A DNA stretch of 40,687 nt from Sphaerosporella brunnea (GCA_008704415.1 VXIS01000388.1:1-40687), one strand, 5' to 3'; positions 1 to 13,786 are shown, numbered from the stretch's first letter. Notes: generated by a model not told the origin, from the letters alone. A program made the numbers and translations.

Positions 1-85
1 CCACCTACCCCTCCACCACCGAACCTCACCACAGTACCCCCCCTCCCTTTCCTCTCCTCCCCATCCTCAACGCTAACCCCTCTAG

Positions 86-427
86 ATGGTGTCCCCCCTC
101 CACTCCCTCCTCACCTTCCTACCACCACTGAGCACCTTCAACTCAAGGCGGGAGTACTCCATGTGGGCATTGGAGCTGAAGCAGCTTCTGAAGCTCGAAG
201 GATTATGGCTCTACGTGTCAGGGGAGATCAGGCTTCCGTTTCCGATCAGTATGTCGGATGAGGAGGCTACGTCGCATAGGGTTGGGATGCTCCAGGCGTC
301 GGGGCTTATCATGATGGCTATGCGTGAGAGTTTGAGGAATAGGTTCTTGGCGGCGAAGTTTGATGATCCTTGGGTGCTGTGGGAGGAGGTGGAGAGGTGT
401 GTTAGGGAGTCGGCGGAGGCGGGTTGA
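86..427 (+). CDS. Copia gag-like N-terminal domain protein (last exon or short gene)
   Basis: The frame encodes 113 residues and ends at a TGA. The stretch around residues 19-50 (SRREYSMWALELKQLLKLEG, then LWLYVSGE) has the W-x(n)-L-x(n)-LW-x-x-V-x-G pattern of the N-terminal domain of Copia-type gag polyproteins. The later DDPWVLWEEV (residues about 93-102) fits the following D-P-x-x-x-W segment of that family. Immediately upstream lies GCTAACCCCTCTAG, a good fungal branch point plus 3' splice site ending at base 85. So this may be the final exon of a gene that starts left of the window, or a coding exon after a 5' UTR intron. No zinc knuckle, protease or reverse transcriptase follows, so it is either a truncated retroelement or a stand-alone gag-derived gene. 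The family call is from pattern only. Confidence 0.45.
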   Translation: MVSPLHSLLTFLPPLSTFNSRREYSMWALELKQLLKLEGLWLYVSGEIRLPFPISMSDEEATSHRVGMLQASGLIMMAMRESLRNRFLAAKFDDPWVLWEEVERCVRESAEAG

Positions 428-1417
428 GCGGGGCGCGGCGGTTGTGGAGAATACGAATATCGATGAGACTGTGCGTATGTACATGATGGGAATAGGGGTT
501 CTGTTTACTCTACTTCTTCCGGGGGGGTTTTTTTTTTTGTTTTTTTTTACAAGCAGGTGAAGCGCCATTCCTCGACTCACTTCTTCATCATCAATGTTAT
601 CGTAAGGGTTTAAGATGGCACCGGCGGCGTGAGGAGTTATGTGTTTACTCGATCGATCGAGCGACGTCCCGTGAAGCAGCGAGTTCCACCAAGCCATCAC
701 TCGAGTCGATCTTTCGATGAAACTGCGTTTTTCTTTTTTTGTTGCGGTGGTGGAAAGGGGAGGGGGGGAGGGGGGGGGGGGATGTAATACACAATACAAT
801 ACCGCGATGCAGAGAAAGAGAGCTTTTGCTTTTTGGAAAATTTGAAGGCGCCCCACGTGTAGACATTTGAAGTTCTCTCTTGCGGGAAAGATATGAAGAC
901 TCGGGTTGTACAAGGAAGGTTCCCCACCACGTGCTCGACGACCCACTCTCCCCCCCGTTCCGTTTTGTCCCAGGATATAAGCCGCCGGGGTATCGGGGGG
1001 GCGCACGTGTGCAGTTCCGCGGTTTGTATCGTTTGCTCGGCGGCGTCATGAGTTCTCACGGTCAAAAGTCAACTTGAAAAGGAAAGAACTTGCAGCGCTA
1101 GAAGAAGAACCTCTGCGGTTATCGCGTCATCGGTATTCTCTAGAAGCCAAAAAAAAAAAAAAATACAACCACATCCTGAGCCCCCCCCCCTCTCCACGTG
1201 CAACTTTCTTTCAGATACATAATAGCCTTTACACAGCGGCTATGGGTAGTAGTTCCGGGTTGTCGGATGTAACATCCACAACGTCAACAACCAACCAGCC
1301 CGAGCCCGAGCTTCCCTTACCTTTTTACCTTTGCCTTTACCCAGAACCGAAATGAAACAACGATCGATCGATCAATTTGTCAACCTGAAATCATGATATG
1401 TCTGCGTACATCTACTT

Positions 1418-1435
1418 GTATGTATGTATGTATGT
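1418..1435. repeat. (GTAT)n microsatellite
   Basis: Perfect tandem GTAT units. A second short GTAT run lies near 3,455-3,470. Confidence 0.9.
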
Positions 1436-1760
1436 GGGACGCCTCACATCAAAAGTTGCCGTCTTCAGAGCGGTTTCCGCCATGTACGACACCCGCGGCC
1501 AGCGGCGCGAGTCATGCGGCATGATCGATCCCGCGCGTGCGCTTCGAATTCTCCCCCGCTTCCTCCACCCCACTTGGTGCACTCCATATATCCGCAATTT
1601 TTCTGTATATCTATGTATGTAGCATACAAGGTAACCAAGTGTCAACGTCAAACTCTGGGGTACATACATCCATGTACAGCCGCGTCGCGGCGGGGTTTCG
1701 TGTAAAGTGTATTTTGGCATCATGGCTATTTGTATCCCTTCAGCTTCCGGATGGATCGAT

Positions 1761-1802
1761 CCTTCCTTCTTTCCTTCCTTCCTTCCTTCCTTCCTTCCTT
1801 CC
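1761..1802. repeat. (CCTT)n microsatellite
   Basis: Tandem CCTT/TTCC units over about 42 bp with one slightly disturbed unit. The strand is purely pyrimidine. Confidence 0.9.
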
Positions 1803-1852
1803 TGGGGGGCAACCGCAACACGATGCAACCGCAACATGATAATTCGAAGATG

Positions 1853-1879
1853 TGTACCTAGGTAGTTTACTTAGGTACA
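1853..1879. repeat. short inverted repeat (hairpin)
   Basis: TGTACCTA and TTAGGTACA form nearly matching arms around a short loop. A similar CTAAGTAG/AACTAG-rich palindromic patch occurs near 11,730-11,762 and again near 12,065-12,090. Confidence 0.6.
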
Positions 1880-2814
1880 TCATTTTTGCAATTGTTGTAT
1901 GCATGTATGTGTATGGTTTGTCGGGCATGTGTTTCAGCTGAAAAAAAATTAAAACAAAATAAAATAAACAGACAAACATATAACTCAGATCAAAAAAAGT
2001 TTTGGATTTCCGTTTCAGACTGGGGGAGGGGGGGGCGGCGGGGGGGGGAGGGGGGGCCGCCAAGCTTAATATAACTAGCCAATTGGCACGGCCCGTGAAC
2101 GTTGAACATCACGATCGCACCCAGCCCAGTTGCAAACCCCAATATCTTTTTCCCACATATGTTGGCGACCCCTTCTCCCGGGATCATCATTCCCGCCTCA
2201 CCGGCTGGCTGGGTCCACACGTTCTCACTCGTCTCCACATTGAGCCCACACAACAACAACCTTGCATGATATCTAGTTATGCAACAGCAACAAGCAACAA
2301 CAACAACAAGCAAGCTGCTGAAACACCCAAGGCGGTACGTGCGCCGTCCAGAGTTTTTTTTTTTTTCACCGCCTGCATATGTAAATGATATGATATCATT
2401 TTTTTTTATTTTATTTTGAGGTGGCGCAGGGCAGGCGGCCCGGCCGGCTATGAGATGATGAGACACAACAGTTGGAGGAGCGAGCGGTGCTTGTGTGTAT
2501 ATATGACCGCTATATACCTCCGAGAACCCTACAGTAGAGGAAGGACAAGCGACACGCGGTGTTTTTTTTTTTGTTTTTTTTTTTGTTTCACGGGCGGAAA
2601 GCCGACGCGACGCGACCCCACGGGCGTGCGCGGTGATGGTGATCATGGTGATGATGATGGTGATTTGGTGATGATGAATATCTACCGCGGCCGGTAGCTA
2701 CTCTAGCTAGCAATTGCAAGCAAGACTTGCATTTGCATGGACGAGATGTTTGAAACCCCCACTATTCACGGTGCATAAAAAAAAAAAAAAAGAAGAAGTG
2801 ACTTGCATATCGAT

Positions 2815-2848
2815 AAGAAGAAGAAGAAGAAGAAGAAGAAGAAAAAAA
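2815..2848. repeat. (AAG)n purine tract
   Basis: About nine AAG units followed by poly-A, next to other poly-A runs at 2,776 and 3,060. Confidence 0.9.
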
Positions 2849-5800
2849 GGCAGGGAACGGGTTTTATATGTTTCAAATTTTTTTTGTGTGTTTTGCCCTT
2901 GCATGCCGTGGCTTGCAGCGGAAAAAGGTCACACGAGGATGATCCAGATTTGAAAGCAAAACAACAAACTCAATTGATGGACGCTGATAACACGGGATGA
3001 GATGCGAGGCAGTGAGTGGTTGCCGATGATGGTGGGGTTATCACCGAACGACGGGCGAAAAAAAAAAAAGAAAAAAGAAAAAAGAAGGCCTTGTGGAACA
3101 GCAGTCCCCAAAGGGCCGTGAAACACCGCACGCGGGGCGGCGATCTGTCCACAAGTTAAAAAAAAAAAAAAAACTGCCGACCGCCTCGGGATCCCGCCGA
3201 GAAGTGCTCTCAGTTGACCTGGTAGTTGTTGCACGTTGCACGATCCCGAATTCCGTTCAAAAAATATACTTCTAGATATCGTCGGAGGACGAGAAGCATG
3301 TAACAATCCGATTCCGATGGGGCATCGACATCCCATCGCGCGCGCGCGCGTCGTTAACCAAACATGTATCGTACAGAAGGGTACCTGCATCGACATCCCG
3401 TGGCGCTGCGCGTGCGTGCGTGCGTGCGTCTTCTTTTTTGAATTCGCGATGAGGTATGTATGTATGTATGCGCATTACATACGGGCTTCCGTTATCCGTC
3501 AGAATTCGAACTCACTGCATTATTCCGTGTGGGCGGGGGGGGGGGCCAAAGCGGCGGAGGCGGCGACACGACAGCCAGTTGGCGGGGAGAATTCAACAAC
3601 GAGGCTGTTTCTTTCTTTTTTTTTTCTTTTTTTTTTTTAATTTCGTTAGTGTCGGTCGGCTGGTTGTTTTGACGGGCGGCGTGTGCGGGACGAAGAAGAA
3701 AGTTTGCGCGCGGAGCCAGCCCGGTGTTTCGAGTTGGGCAGGCATGTTCGGCAAGTTCTCCACACGCCGCCGCCGCGCGCGGGGTCCCCATGATCGTGAT
3801 CGTGAGGGGTAGTAGGCAGGTAAGCGTTTTGCTTGCCAAACGAAAACAGATGCACTGCATCATTTGCGTTTTGAGCCCAAACAAAAAACAAGGCGCACAT
3901 CCCAGCCCCGATAAATATGCATCTTCCAGATCTGTATGTGGGCGAACTAGTTATCCGGTCAGAAAATCCGGGGAGAGAGGCTGCTTCGGAAACCCAATGT
4001 TTCAGCAGCATCTGGGGGCGGTGCAAGCGGCGCCGGTGTCATCATCCCATCCCATCCCATCCACACACACACACGCCATCACATTTTAGGCGCGCGATAA
4101 TATCGCACGGATATTGGATATGTATGTCTGTGGTTTGCCGGGCGGGCATGTGAGATGGATGCATGCAATGGATGGATGGCCTACGCAGTGTCACACACAC
4201 ACACACACTGAAGAAAAAAAAGTGCAGATTTGGTCGGAATTCGAAGGCCACGAGGTCGACTGGCAAAGCCACAACCTATCTTGGTGGCTGTTTAATTTGT
4301 GTTACGGCGCTCTGCTTCTCCATGTGGTAATTTTTTATAGTATGATAGAATGTTTCTTTGACAGCTGAGCTGACGACAGCAAAGAATGCTCTGGTCAGCT
4401 AGGTATGATCGTCGGGGTCGTCGTCGTCGATCAGTACGTATAACGGGTGAAGATCATCATCATCATCATCGTCGTCCATAGATAGCCATCATCTCTATCC
4501 AGCTTTTGTTTTGCTTCTGCTGGTTCGCCTAAGCTGACGATAAGTTGGAAGAGGTGAGGCAAACCTGATAAACGAGTAAGACTTCTGATTGTCAGGTATT
4601 TATGACTTATCAAAATCGTGGTGTGGGTGTTGTGTGTGTGTGTGTGCCCCGCCGTGGGATTTTGACGAATCAGCCTGCCCAAATAGATCTGTTGATATTG
4701 CGAAGCTGTTGTTTCGAATCTCGCTACCCCAAAGATATCACGGCGACACAGAATCTGGGAAAAAAATCCTGACCAGTGACATGACCACTCAAAGTTGTTG
4801 CGATAAACATCGATATCACAATCGTCCACTGGTGATGGTGATGTTGGATAAAACGCGGGGAGCTGGTTGGGCGAAAGATAAGCTCCATTGTTATGCTTTT
4901 TGACGGTGTTCGCCGAGATGGACATGAGCACCATTTTGAGATGAAGTCCTTCCCCGTGAGTATGTACTCTATGCATCGTCCCTTCGTTATGCCGATCATT
5001 TTCGATAATCTCAACGGCCATGGCGCCGACGCGCAATTCTCTCTCTCTCTCTCGGATACGATAGAGTTATCTCAGGATCCCGACCGGCCATTTCATGCTG
5101 TAATGGGATGGGTCGTGTTCGTCGGGACCTGCAAGTGTTGGACCTATCGGATCCGTGGGGTCGGCGACAAAAAAGTTGCGCTTCTATGCCGCGTTCCATG
5201 TTCTCGTGCATTTTTTCCCCACGAAGTTCAAGCCATCAAGACCAAAAAGGGCACTAGATCGTCAGGAACGCTCCAGTTTGGATGGTGTTGAGCCGGGTCG
5301 GTGGATGATGTTGGTTTTAGGCGAGAGAGTTCGTGATTTGCTTTTTAGCAGGGATTGTGCCCTCGATAAAGGTTGATGGTAAATTACAGTAACACCTCGT
5401 GCGTCCTACACAGCTGGATGATTGGATGAGGCGAGACGCTTTTTTTTTTTTTCATGCTGCTATTTTTTTGTTTTTTGTTTTTGATGACCAAAGTTCGTGA
5501 TCGAGATTCGATTTCGTGACGTCTTGTTGGAGAATGTGAGAAAGGTTGCTTGCTGACAGGCGCGCGGCCTTCTCAGCGCTCGAAAAAAAAGGCGCACACA
5601 ACCACAACTGCAGCCCGCAGAAAAACATGCTGGATGGATGCACTGCACTGCACGGTTATTGAAGAAGAAAAGCGGCTGGGTTGGTGGGTTGGGAATGGAA
5701 CTTGCTGCAGTTGTTGCCGCTGGCTGAGAGACGGTCCAAGCACTCACTTTCACTATGCTGGCCAGCGGAAAGGACAAATGATGCAATCGCACGAACAACA

Positions 5801-5888
5801 CACTTAGTGCTTGATGCATACGGGATGCATACAAGAGCAGGCGGCGGTGGAGCGGTGAGCACCTGGCGGGTCAGCCACCACGAGCTAG

Positions 5889-5932
5889 TTTTTTTTTGTT
5901 TTTTTTTTTTTTTTTTTGGGGGGGGGGGGGGG
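5889..5932. repeat. poly-T tract abutting a poly-G tract
   Basis: About 29 T (one G interruption) run directly into 15 G. Confidence 0.9.
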
Positions 5933-7520
5933 ACACCGGCGGTCAAAAGCGGGGAGACTGTCAAGATGTTTTCGAGCACGCACTTTCCACCGCACCGGAG
6001 CCAACCCGTGTGTGCTGCAGGACTCGGCTAATCCGGTTGAGGCAAAACGGGCTGGGCGGCGGTGTTCCTGCAGCAGCCTTCTGTCTTAGCGCCCTGGCCT
6101 CCAGCAGCCAGCCAGCCAGCCAGCAGCCCATCAGAAGCTGGCGTTCGCCCTCCCACTCCCACCGCTGCAAGTGCACATGACGCGAAGGGCCCGTTCTGAC
6201 ACAGCTTGGACCGCTTCGGATCCGAGGATGCGTTGTCAACCAACCAGCGGCTCTGCTTGCATGTCCGCCGTCCGCATGCGGTAGCTCAGTTCCCCGATTC
6301 AGCCAGCGACTCCGGCAAATGGCGTCGGCCATCGCATGCGTGCTCAAGCCGACGCAGCAGAGCCGGTCGCACAACCCCACGACGCGGTCCCAATCTACTG
6401 CCTTATTGAGGGTGGCTGTGGAAGGGCCCCGCATGGATAAATGCCATATCCCTGCCAATCAATCAGACCCTGCCGACCCCAATAACCCTCGGCAGGTGCC
6501 ATTTTTAGTCTACGGCCAGAGGACGACAGCCAAGGGTCAGGCCCGAGTCGAAGTGGTGGGTGGTGGTCTGGTGTTGCAACGGAAGCCGTTTTGCTGCTGC
6601 GGTGGTGGCTATTGGCTGTGGTGGATGGTGGGTGAGGCGGCGTTGCAACGCAACAACTCGATCCGTAGCCACCAAACAGAGAGCGAACACCAACGCAACC
6701 AACTTTGCAAAAAATGCTGGGCGGCAAAGCGCACCACCAAAGCGCAACGGTGGGCGAAGTGAACAAAACGTCTCGGAAGTGGCGAAGAAGCCAGGGTCTG
6801 TGAATGATGGGACGAGCGTCATCGTACCTAGGATGAAGCGCATATCGCCGGACATCAACTCTACCTAGGGCAGAGAGGGCGGAGAGCGGCGCGAGCGATG
6901 GGTGGAAGGTTTACCAATTCATAACCGCAGCAACCACGGCCATCAATGTCAAGCCACTTGGGAGGGATTTGCTAGCCAGATATCGGGGAAAGAGCACTGC
7001 CAATCGCAGCAGCTGCGAACCGCCTTTTCAAACAACCGTAGATACTCTTCAGCGGCACATCGCGGGACGGGCGAGAACTGAGTGGCGTTGGTGGGGTTGG
7101 TTGGGTCAGATCTGGTGGTGGACAGCATGGAGGGCGGGTACGAATGATCATGATCTGTCTCTGGGCTGGCAAAGGACCCGTGCTATCAGCGTTTCCAGCA
7201 TATTTACCGTGAGCTTCGCATCCTCAGGGCCTGTCCACTCCACTCTTGGGTCAAGCAGCCGCTCGAACCGTGCTATTGGATAGCTGTCCTTAGCGGATGG
7301 TGCGGAAGCTCTGGTTTTCGCTGGTTCCCGGTTCGGTAGTAACAGCACAGCACAACAGGCAACTACTCTCGAGCAGAGCTCCATTCAGATGGACAAGAGC
7401 TTTTGAAGCTGCGCTGAGAGAGAGCGCGAGCGCGCGAGAGAGAGCAGAGCAGAGCCGTGCATGGGATTTGCTCTCGATCGTGCAACGCTTGATCTGGGCG
7501 CCTCTGACATCGCGATGCCT

Positions 7521-7556
7521 GGCTGCTGCTGCTGCTGCTGCTGTTGCTGTTGCTGG
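7521..7556. repeat. (CTG)n trinucleotide repeat
   Basis: Tandem CTG/TTG units in non-coding DNA upstream of the zinc-finger gene. The poly-Cys and poly-Gln frames across it are translation artefacts. Confidence 0.85.
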
Positions 7557-7887
7557 GCCAGCGACTCGCTCGCGGCACCAGCAAAACCGTTGGCCAGTCC
7601 AGCCAGCTGGGAGCAGCAGCGGCCGGTGTCTTTTTTTTTTATTTCCGCAGTTGGTGCGGCCATGGCCGGCAATTGGCTGGATATGGAAAATGCACCCACA
7701 CCTTTCTGGTCGCCCACACTGCGCCCGTTCAGGACATGCAGCAGAGGCAGATTCGAACGAAGCAGAGCTGTGCCCTGTCGGCGTCTGTTACATCGATGTT
7801 CGGTTCACAGCAATAATAATTTCCCTACCTCAGATGCGCGACGCCTGCCACACACCCACCAACTGGAGCAGCTGGCTCCCACCGCGC

Positions 7888-7920
7888 CCACCACCACCAC
7901 CACCACCACCACCACCACCC
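7888..7920. repeat. (CAC)n trinucleotide repeat
   Basis: About ten CAC units ending in a C-run, in the upstream region of the zinc-finger gene. Confidence 0.9.
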
Positions 7921-8039
7921 CCTCCCCACCCGCCCTCCCGGAAACATAATATTATCGGCCGGTTTCCTGCCCCCATCTGCTGTCTCTCTTCTTCTTCACC
8001 CTCGTCCTCGCCGCCCGTCAGCTCTCTGACCTCCCGTCG

Positions 8040-8590
8040 CCGTGGTTTCTTGACTGTCTTTCTCTAGCTAACCCTCTTTCCCTTCCTTTGGATCCCTCTT
8101 TCTCCCCACCCCCCCGTGCTTCGTGGTGCTAGCCGTCTCCCGACCTTTATACCTTCTTTTGGTTTCTTGTTTGATTTCGAATTCACTCCCCCCAATAACA
8201 ACACCTTGTCGGTCGAACCTGGACGGAATACCCTCGCAGCCTTTTGAACATCACCCACTGGAGCTCATACTGCAGTTCCTTGAATTCTCTCTTTTACGCG
8301 AAATCTTCAAGGGTATCCTCGCCGTCAGCCAGCCTCAACCTCTCGCTACCGACCTACTTCGAAATCGCAACTATTGGAAGACCTCAATAATAATCTACGC
8401 CACCCACAACACATACACTCTTTCATCGATCCGCTGGAGTCATCGAAAAGGCCAACGCTAGAACGATTATCAATAGCTACTTATTAGTATCCATACGACA
8501 CTTATTCGTCGACAATTACCGTACTTTAATCGTGAACAACAACCCTCCCTCCCCGTATATATACATCTTTAATACCTACCCACCTTCGCA
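8040..8590 (+). promoter_or_regulatory. promoter-proximal pyrimidine tract and long 5' leader of the C2H2 gene
   Basis: Bases 8,040-8,115 are strongly CT-rich (TTTCTCTAGC, CTCTTTCCCTTCC), the composition usual around transcription starts in filamentous fungi. This would give a leader near 500 nt. A TATATATA box at 8,556-8,563 lies only 28 bp before the ATG, so a much shorter transcript is the alternative. The start site itself is inferred. Confidence 0.45.
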
Positions 8591-10230
<1,640 letters not shown>

Positions 10231-11378
10231 TGATGTTGGTTTCGACCGGCGGCGGTTTGTTGCTTCCTAGGGATTTCATTTTCACTTTTCTTTTTTTTTT
10301 CTTTTTCATCAAAGACTGGGTTTACGGCGCGGTATTTTCGTCATTTTTCGGTGTTCGGTCATGTGCAGGGCCTTGCTTTCCCAGCAGGGCCTTGCTTATC
10401 ATATGTTTGTGTCTTACGCTGGTGTGGTTTCTGCACGGTTTTAGATGCCGGGTGTTTGGGGATGGCTTTTCATATCGTCTTTTATCGGTTGTGATTTTTG
10501 GATGGGCAAATTTATGGAACGGTGGGCTTGGATGGACGGACGGCGATCGCGGCCCATAGATGGGAAACAAAACTTCTCCCTCGCATACAACACTTAATGC
10601 GGCGCATGAAACGGAGATGCATTGCTTGGATTGGGCCTATTGACGGGTGGATACCTGGAAGCTCAAGAGTCATCTTCGAATGCGGCCATTTTTCACTCTT
10701 CACACGTTTGGACGCGCACGATTACCTACGAGGATACACGAATATCATCACTACTTGAAACCAAAAAAATATATATTTTAGTCTTCTAATCGCGGAGCCG
10801 GAGCCGGAGCACACCTGGGGAAGCGATTTCTTCTTTCTATTCTTCTGTGTTTTGTTAACTGTTACTTTTTTTTTTTTTCTTTCTTTCTTGTTTATTCTTT
10901 TTGATTGCGTTTTTTTGATTCTGCCTTCTTGATTCTTGCAGTTGGCAAGCGCGGCAGCATTTTGAATGGAGTGCGGTGTTTTACCATTGGCACCGAGCTG
11001 ATGATTAGTACCGACGACGGCTGTGCAGGATTCGCGAGCACGGACAGATGGATAGTAATGATTTCGCGACATCATCTCGGTGTTCAATTTGGTCGCATGT
11101 AATTAACGTTTTTTCTATTTTTTCATTCTATTTGTATTTCTCTTTACTCTTCTTTTACTAGGAAATAGGGCGGTGGAGGTCTTTCGGTCTGGTTTCTTTC
11201 GGTTTTTTCTTGGAAGAAATATTCGTTACTCTTCACATCTCTTTCTCACGCCGCCTGGTTGCGGTACTGTGTGTTCCCTTGGTGCGATTCAACCTTTTTT
11301 TTTATGTGCAGAGGAGGAGGAAGGCAGTTGGTTGAGCATTGATCGCCCAAGTTGTGAAGAAAAAAGTTTTTTTTCAGC

Positions 11379-11436
11379 ATCCATCCAGAGCCATCCATCC
11401 ATCCATCCATCCCATCTATCCCATCCATCCCATCCA
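11379..11436. repeat. (CCAT)n/CCATC repeat
   Basis: Imperfect tandem CCAT and CCCAT units. The complementary GGAT repeat recurs at about 11,839-11,858. Confidence 0.85.
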
Positions 11437-11602
11437 CACGCGCACACAAACAGAGAAAGTCCAGTCCACACCTGGGAAGTGGATGGGTGACAGGACGTCA
11501 TGCCCGGTGGTAATGGGGAAGTTTGAGGCGGTTTCAGTTTCCTCAGGTTGCATGTGCGTGCTTTGCATACATGTAGGTAGGTAGAAGTAGGATGGGTATG
11601 TG

Positions 11603-11638
11603 TGGGTTTGGGTTTGGGTTTGGGGGTTTTTTTTTTTT
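11603..11638. repeat. (GGGTTT)n short tandem repeat
   Basis: Three to four GGGTTT units followed by poly-T. It differs from the canonical TTAGGG telomere unit by one base. Confidence 0.8.
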
Positions 11639-11762
11639 GAAATCTGCCGTTCGTTTTGCGCGTGGTCGTACTTACTTACTGGTACGGTACATGTGATTAG
11701 GCAAGGTGGGGGAGGGAGGAGGGGAACGTTAACTACCTAAGTAGTTAGCTAACCAGTTAGCT

Positions 11763-11785
11763 TGGGTTGGGTTGGGTTGGGTTGG
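11763..11785. repeat. (GGTTG)n short tandem repeat
   Basis: Four GGGTT/GGTTG units in a row, preceded by a TAACTA/TTAGTT palindromic patch. Confidence 0.8.
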
Positions 11786-12886
11786 TACAGAGCTCTAGAT
11801 GACAGCTGGCCGCACGCGCGGTGCGGCGGCGGTGCGGCCTGGATGGATGGATGGATGGCTCTTGGTCGGCAACGGCAACGGCCGCAAGCAAAAGTATAAC
11901 TCGGAGATGGGATTTCATAAAACAGGTAGAGCCAAATACCACACACCACACCATTGCGGAAATCACAAGTTGCTGGCTCGGTTAGTGGGGGTGTGCCTGG
12001 CTCGACGTCGACAGGCAGGCAGGTATTACGCGTTGCACGTGCCACCTGTGGTGGAGGAGACGTAAAAACTACTAGTTAGTTAGTAGGTACTGGGAACCGT
12101 AGTCGGCGCCGCCATGTCCCAAGTCCAAGTCCAAAAGTGTATGGCCTGACCCGAAGACGCACGGGGCCCCCGTGTCTCTCGGGCCATGCCATAGCTGCGG
12201 CCGGTCGGTGTACTCCGTCCGGGTGAATTCGAAGTGGCCCCCCCCTCCCCCCACCAGGCGATAGACAATGTGATTGGGTGTGGGTGGCTCGCCCGAGTCA
12301 TGCCTGGTGATTTGTAGTAGGCTTCCGCTCTGACGGCTGATGTCTGGTCTGATGTCTCGTCCCCGTTCTCTTTATTGCCAAAATGAGACGAGACGAGACG
12401 AGTGGGCAAGCCGCAAGCCGGCAAGCGAGCCACCTTTTGGGTAGGCGTCATAGAGAGTGACTCGGAACAATGCCAATTCCCGCCCCCCCCTTTTTCCAAC
12501 AGTTCAACAGTAAAAATCTCCCCATTAAGGTAGGCAGGGGACTTGGAGTAGGCATCGTCATGCCATAACTATACTACATGGTTTCCCGCGATAGAGATAT
12601 CATCCTCCCAGAGCTTCGCCTCCTCCGCCAGAATAAGCTCCCGGTACGATTGTCCCATCAGCTCAATGTCGGAGGTATACCCATCATCATCATAGCCGTC
12701 GTCGTCGTCGTCGTCGCTCCAGGCACTGATACCTTCGCTGCCGTAAACCGAGCTTGCGCAGCGAATGGAATGTGGCTGGGGTTGTTGTTCGGAATACAGC
12801 TGCAGTGGCAGACCTATTCACACGGGGGGCGCCGTTCGTCAGAATCATCGATACTCACTCGTCTCGATGAAGGTGGTGGAGGGGGG

Positions 12887-13766
12887 TTACAGTTTGAACA
12901 TAACCCCAGGCCCTCCTCGTCTTCGAGCCGTGGGCTTGTGAGACACACGTAACATGCTCCTTGCGGAACTCCGAGGATCTCGGAAGTTGGCGGCTGCGGT
13001 TCGGTGGTTCTTTGCGTTGCTGGACGCCGTCTCTTTCAGCTTGGATCTTCGTGCTGGCTTGGCTGGCTGGCTGGCTGGATGGGGGAACTTACGAGAGGTC
13101 AGGTGTCGGCACGTTTTACATATGCCCTTCTTTGTTGTTTTGCCCCGTGGCACGGGGCTCGCGCAGGTTCTACACAGCCGCTGGCCTGTGTCTGGATCCC
13201 TTGGGATCTTGACGACTCTTGGGGGTCTGCCTACCGGCCGCATAGATTCAGAACCGGCAACAAGTCTACATACATACCCTGCAGCCTTTCCCGGGGGGTT
13301 TTGGGGGCCGTGAAAGAAACTTACAGATCCGACAAAACAGCCCCTCGGCCTTCCTTCTCACATCCCTCGAGTGTTTCCCGCATCCCTCGCACACCCTTTT
13401 CTCGCCGTGCACCTCCCAGTCCTTCCAGTCCGCCACCCCAGGGTCTGAGTATGGCCGTCTCCGTGCGCGCGGTTCCGCGCTGCCGACTATTTCCTGCCGC
13501 CGTTGCACCGAGAGCGCATCCTGGCACCCAAACGACGCATCCGATGTCCCGTCCGATGGCGTGGGCGAGGCGGCTTTGCGCTTCCGCCGGCCGCTGAGGG
13601 GTGGTGGTGGTGTGCTGGGGATTACCGGCAGCGGGCAGGTGCGGACCGGTGTTGTTGTTGTTGTCGTCGTGTTGAAGGGGGAGGAGATGGTTAGCGGCGC
13701 TGGCGGCAACTTGTGCGTGAACAGCCGTCGCAGCTTGAGAGAGAGTGAGGGCTTGGGCGTTCGCAT
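12887..13766 (-). CDS. small protein with two tandem Cys4 (zinc-ribbon-like) motifs
   Basis: The proposed exons are 13,766-13,325, 13,230-13,093 and 12,993-12,887, giving 228 residues. Both introns (94 and 99 nt) start with the perfect donor GTAAGT, and both junctions are phase 1. The ATG at 13,766 has A at -3 and follows a CT-rich leader and a TATA box. The N-terminal half is basic and Ser/Thr/Pro-rich. Near residue 125 a motif C-x2-C-x15-C-x2-C begins (CEGCGKHSR ... CRIC), and a second, C-x2-C-x14-C-x2-C (CRTCASPV ... CKTC), begins about 20 residues after it. The last Cys of the first motif is made by the splice itself (T|GC). The second intron is a multiple of three, so retention would also stay open. 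This looks like a zinc-binding protein, possibly nuclear, but I do not recognise the family. Confidence 0.55.
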
Positions 13767-13786
13767 GATGAGCGGTTTGCGGTTGT

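Larger units (their letters stand above)
428..8039. other. long gene-free, low-complexity intergenic region
   Basis: I see no credible gene in this 7.6-kb stretch. Frames on both strands are short, overlap each other and are built from translated homopolymers (poly-K, poly-F, poly-C) with no recognisable domain. The DNA is full of poly-T, poly-A, poly-G and poly-C runs, tetranucleotide repeats and CA/GT repeats. It probably contains the distal promoter of the zinc-finger gene to its right. No tRNA-like fold was found by eye. Confidence 0.6.
10231..12886. other. intergenic region, repeat-rich, no gene seen
   Basis: It starts with the 3' UTR of the zinc-finger gene. A direct repeat of AGGGCCTTGCTT occurs at about 10,368 and 10,386. 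The rest holds poly-T runs, CCAT, GGGTTT and GGTTG tandem repeats, and AT-poor filler. Frames here are low complexity (for example a poly-Val frame around 12,690) and I do not accept any as a gene. Confidence 0.55.

Noticed and set aside
7297..8067. 256-residue frame before the zinc-finger gene
   Set aside because: Low-complexity translation (poly-Ala, poly-Pro) of CTG and CAC repeats in the leader/promoter region, with no domain.
11603..11785. GGGTTT and GGTTG repeats as an interstitial telomere
   Set aside because: The units differ from TTAGGG and are few. They fit the many other microsatellites in this intergenic region.
12578..12952. 124-residue plus-strand frame with a poly-Val stretch
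   Set aside because: The Val run is a translated GTC microsatellite. The frame overlaps the 3' end of the Cys4 gene on the other strand.
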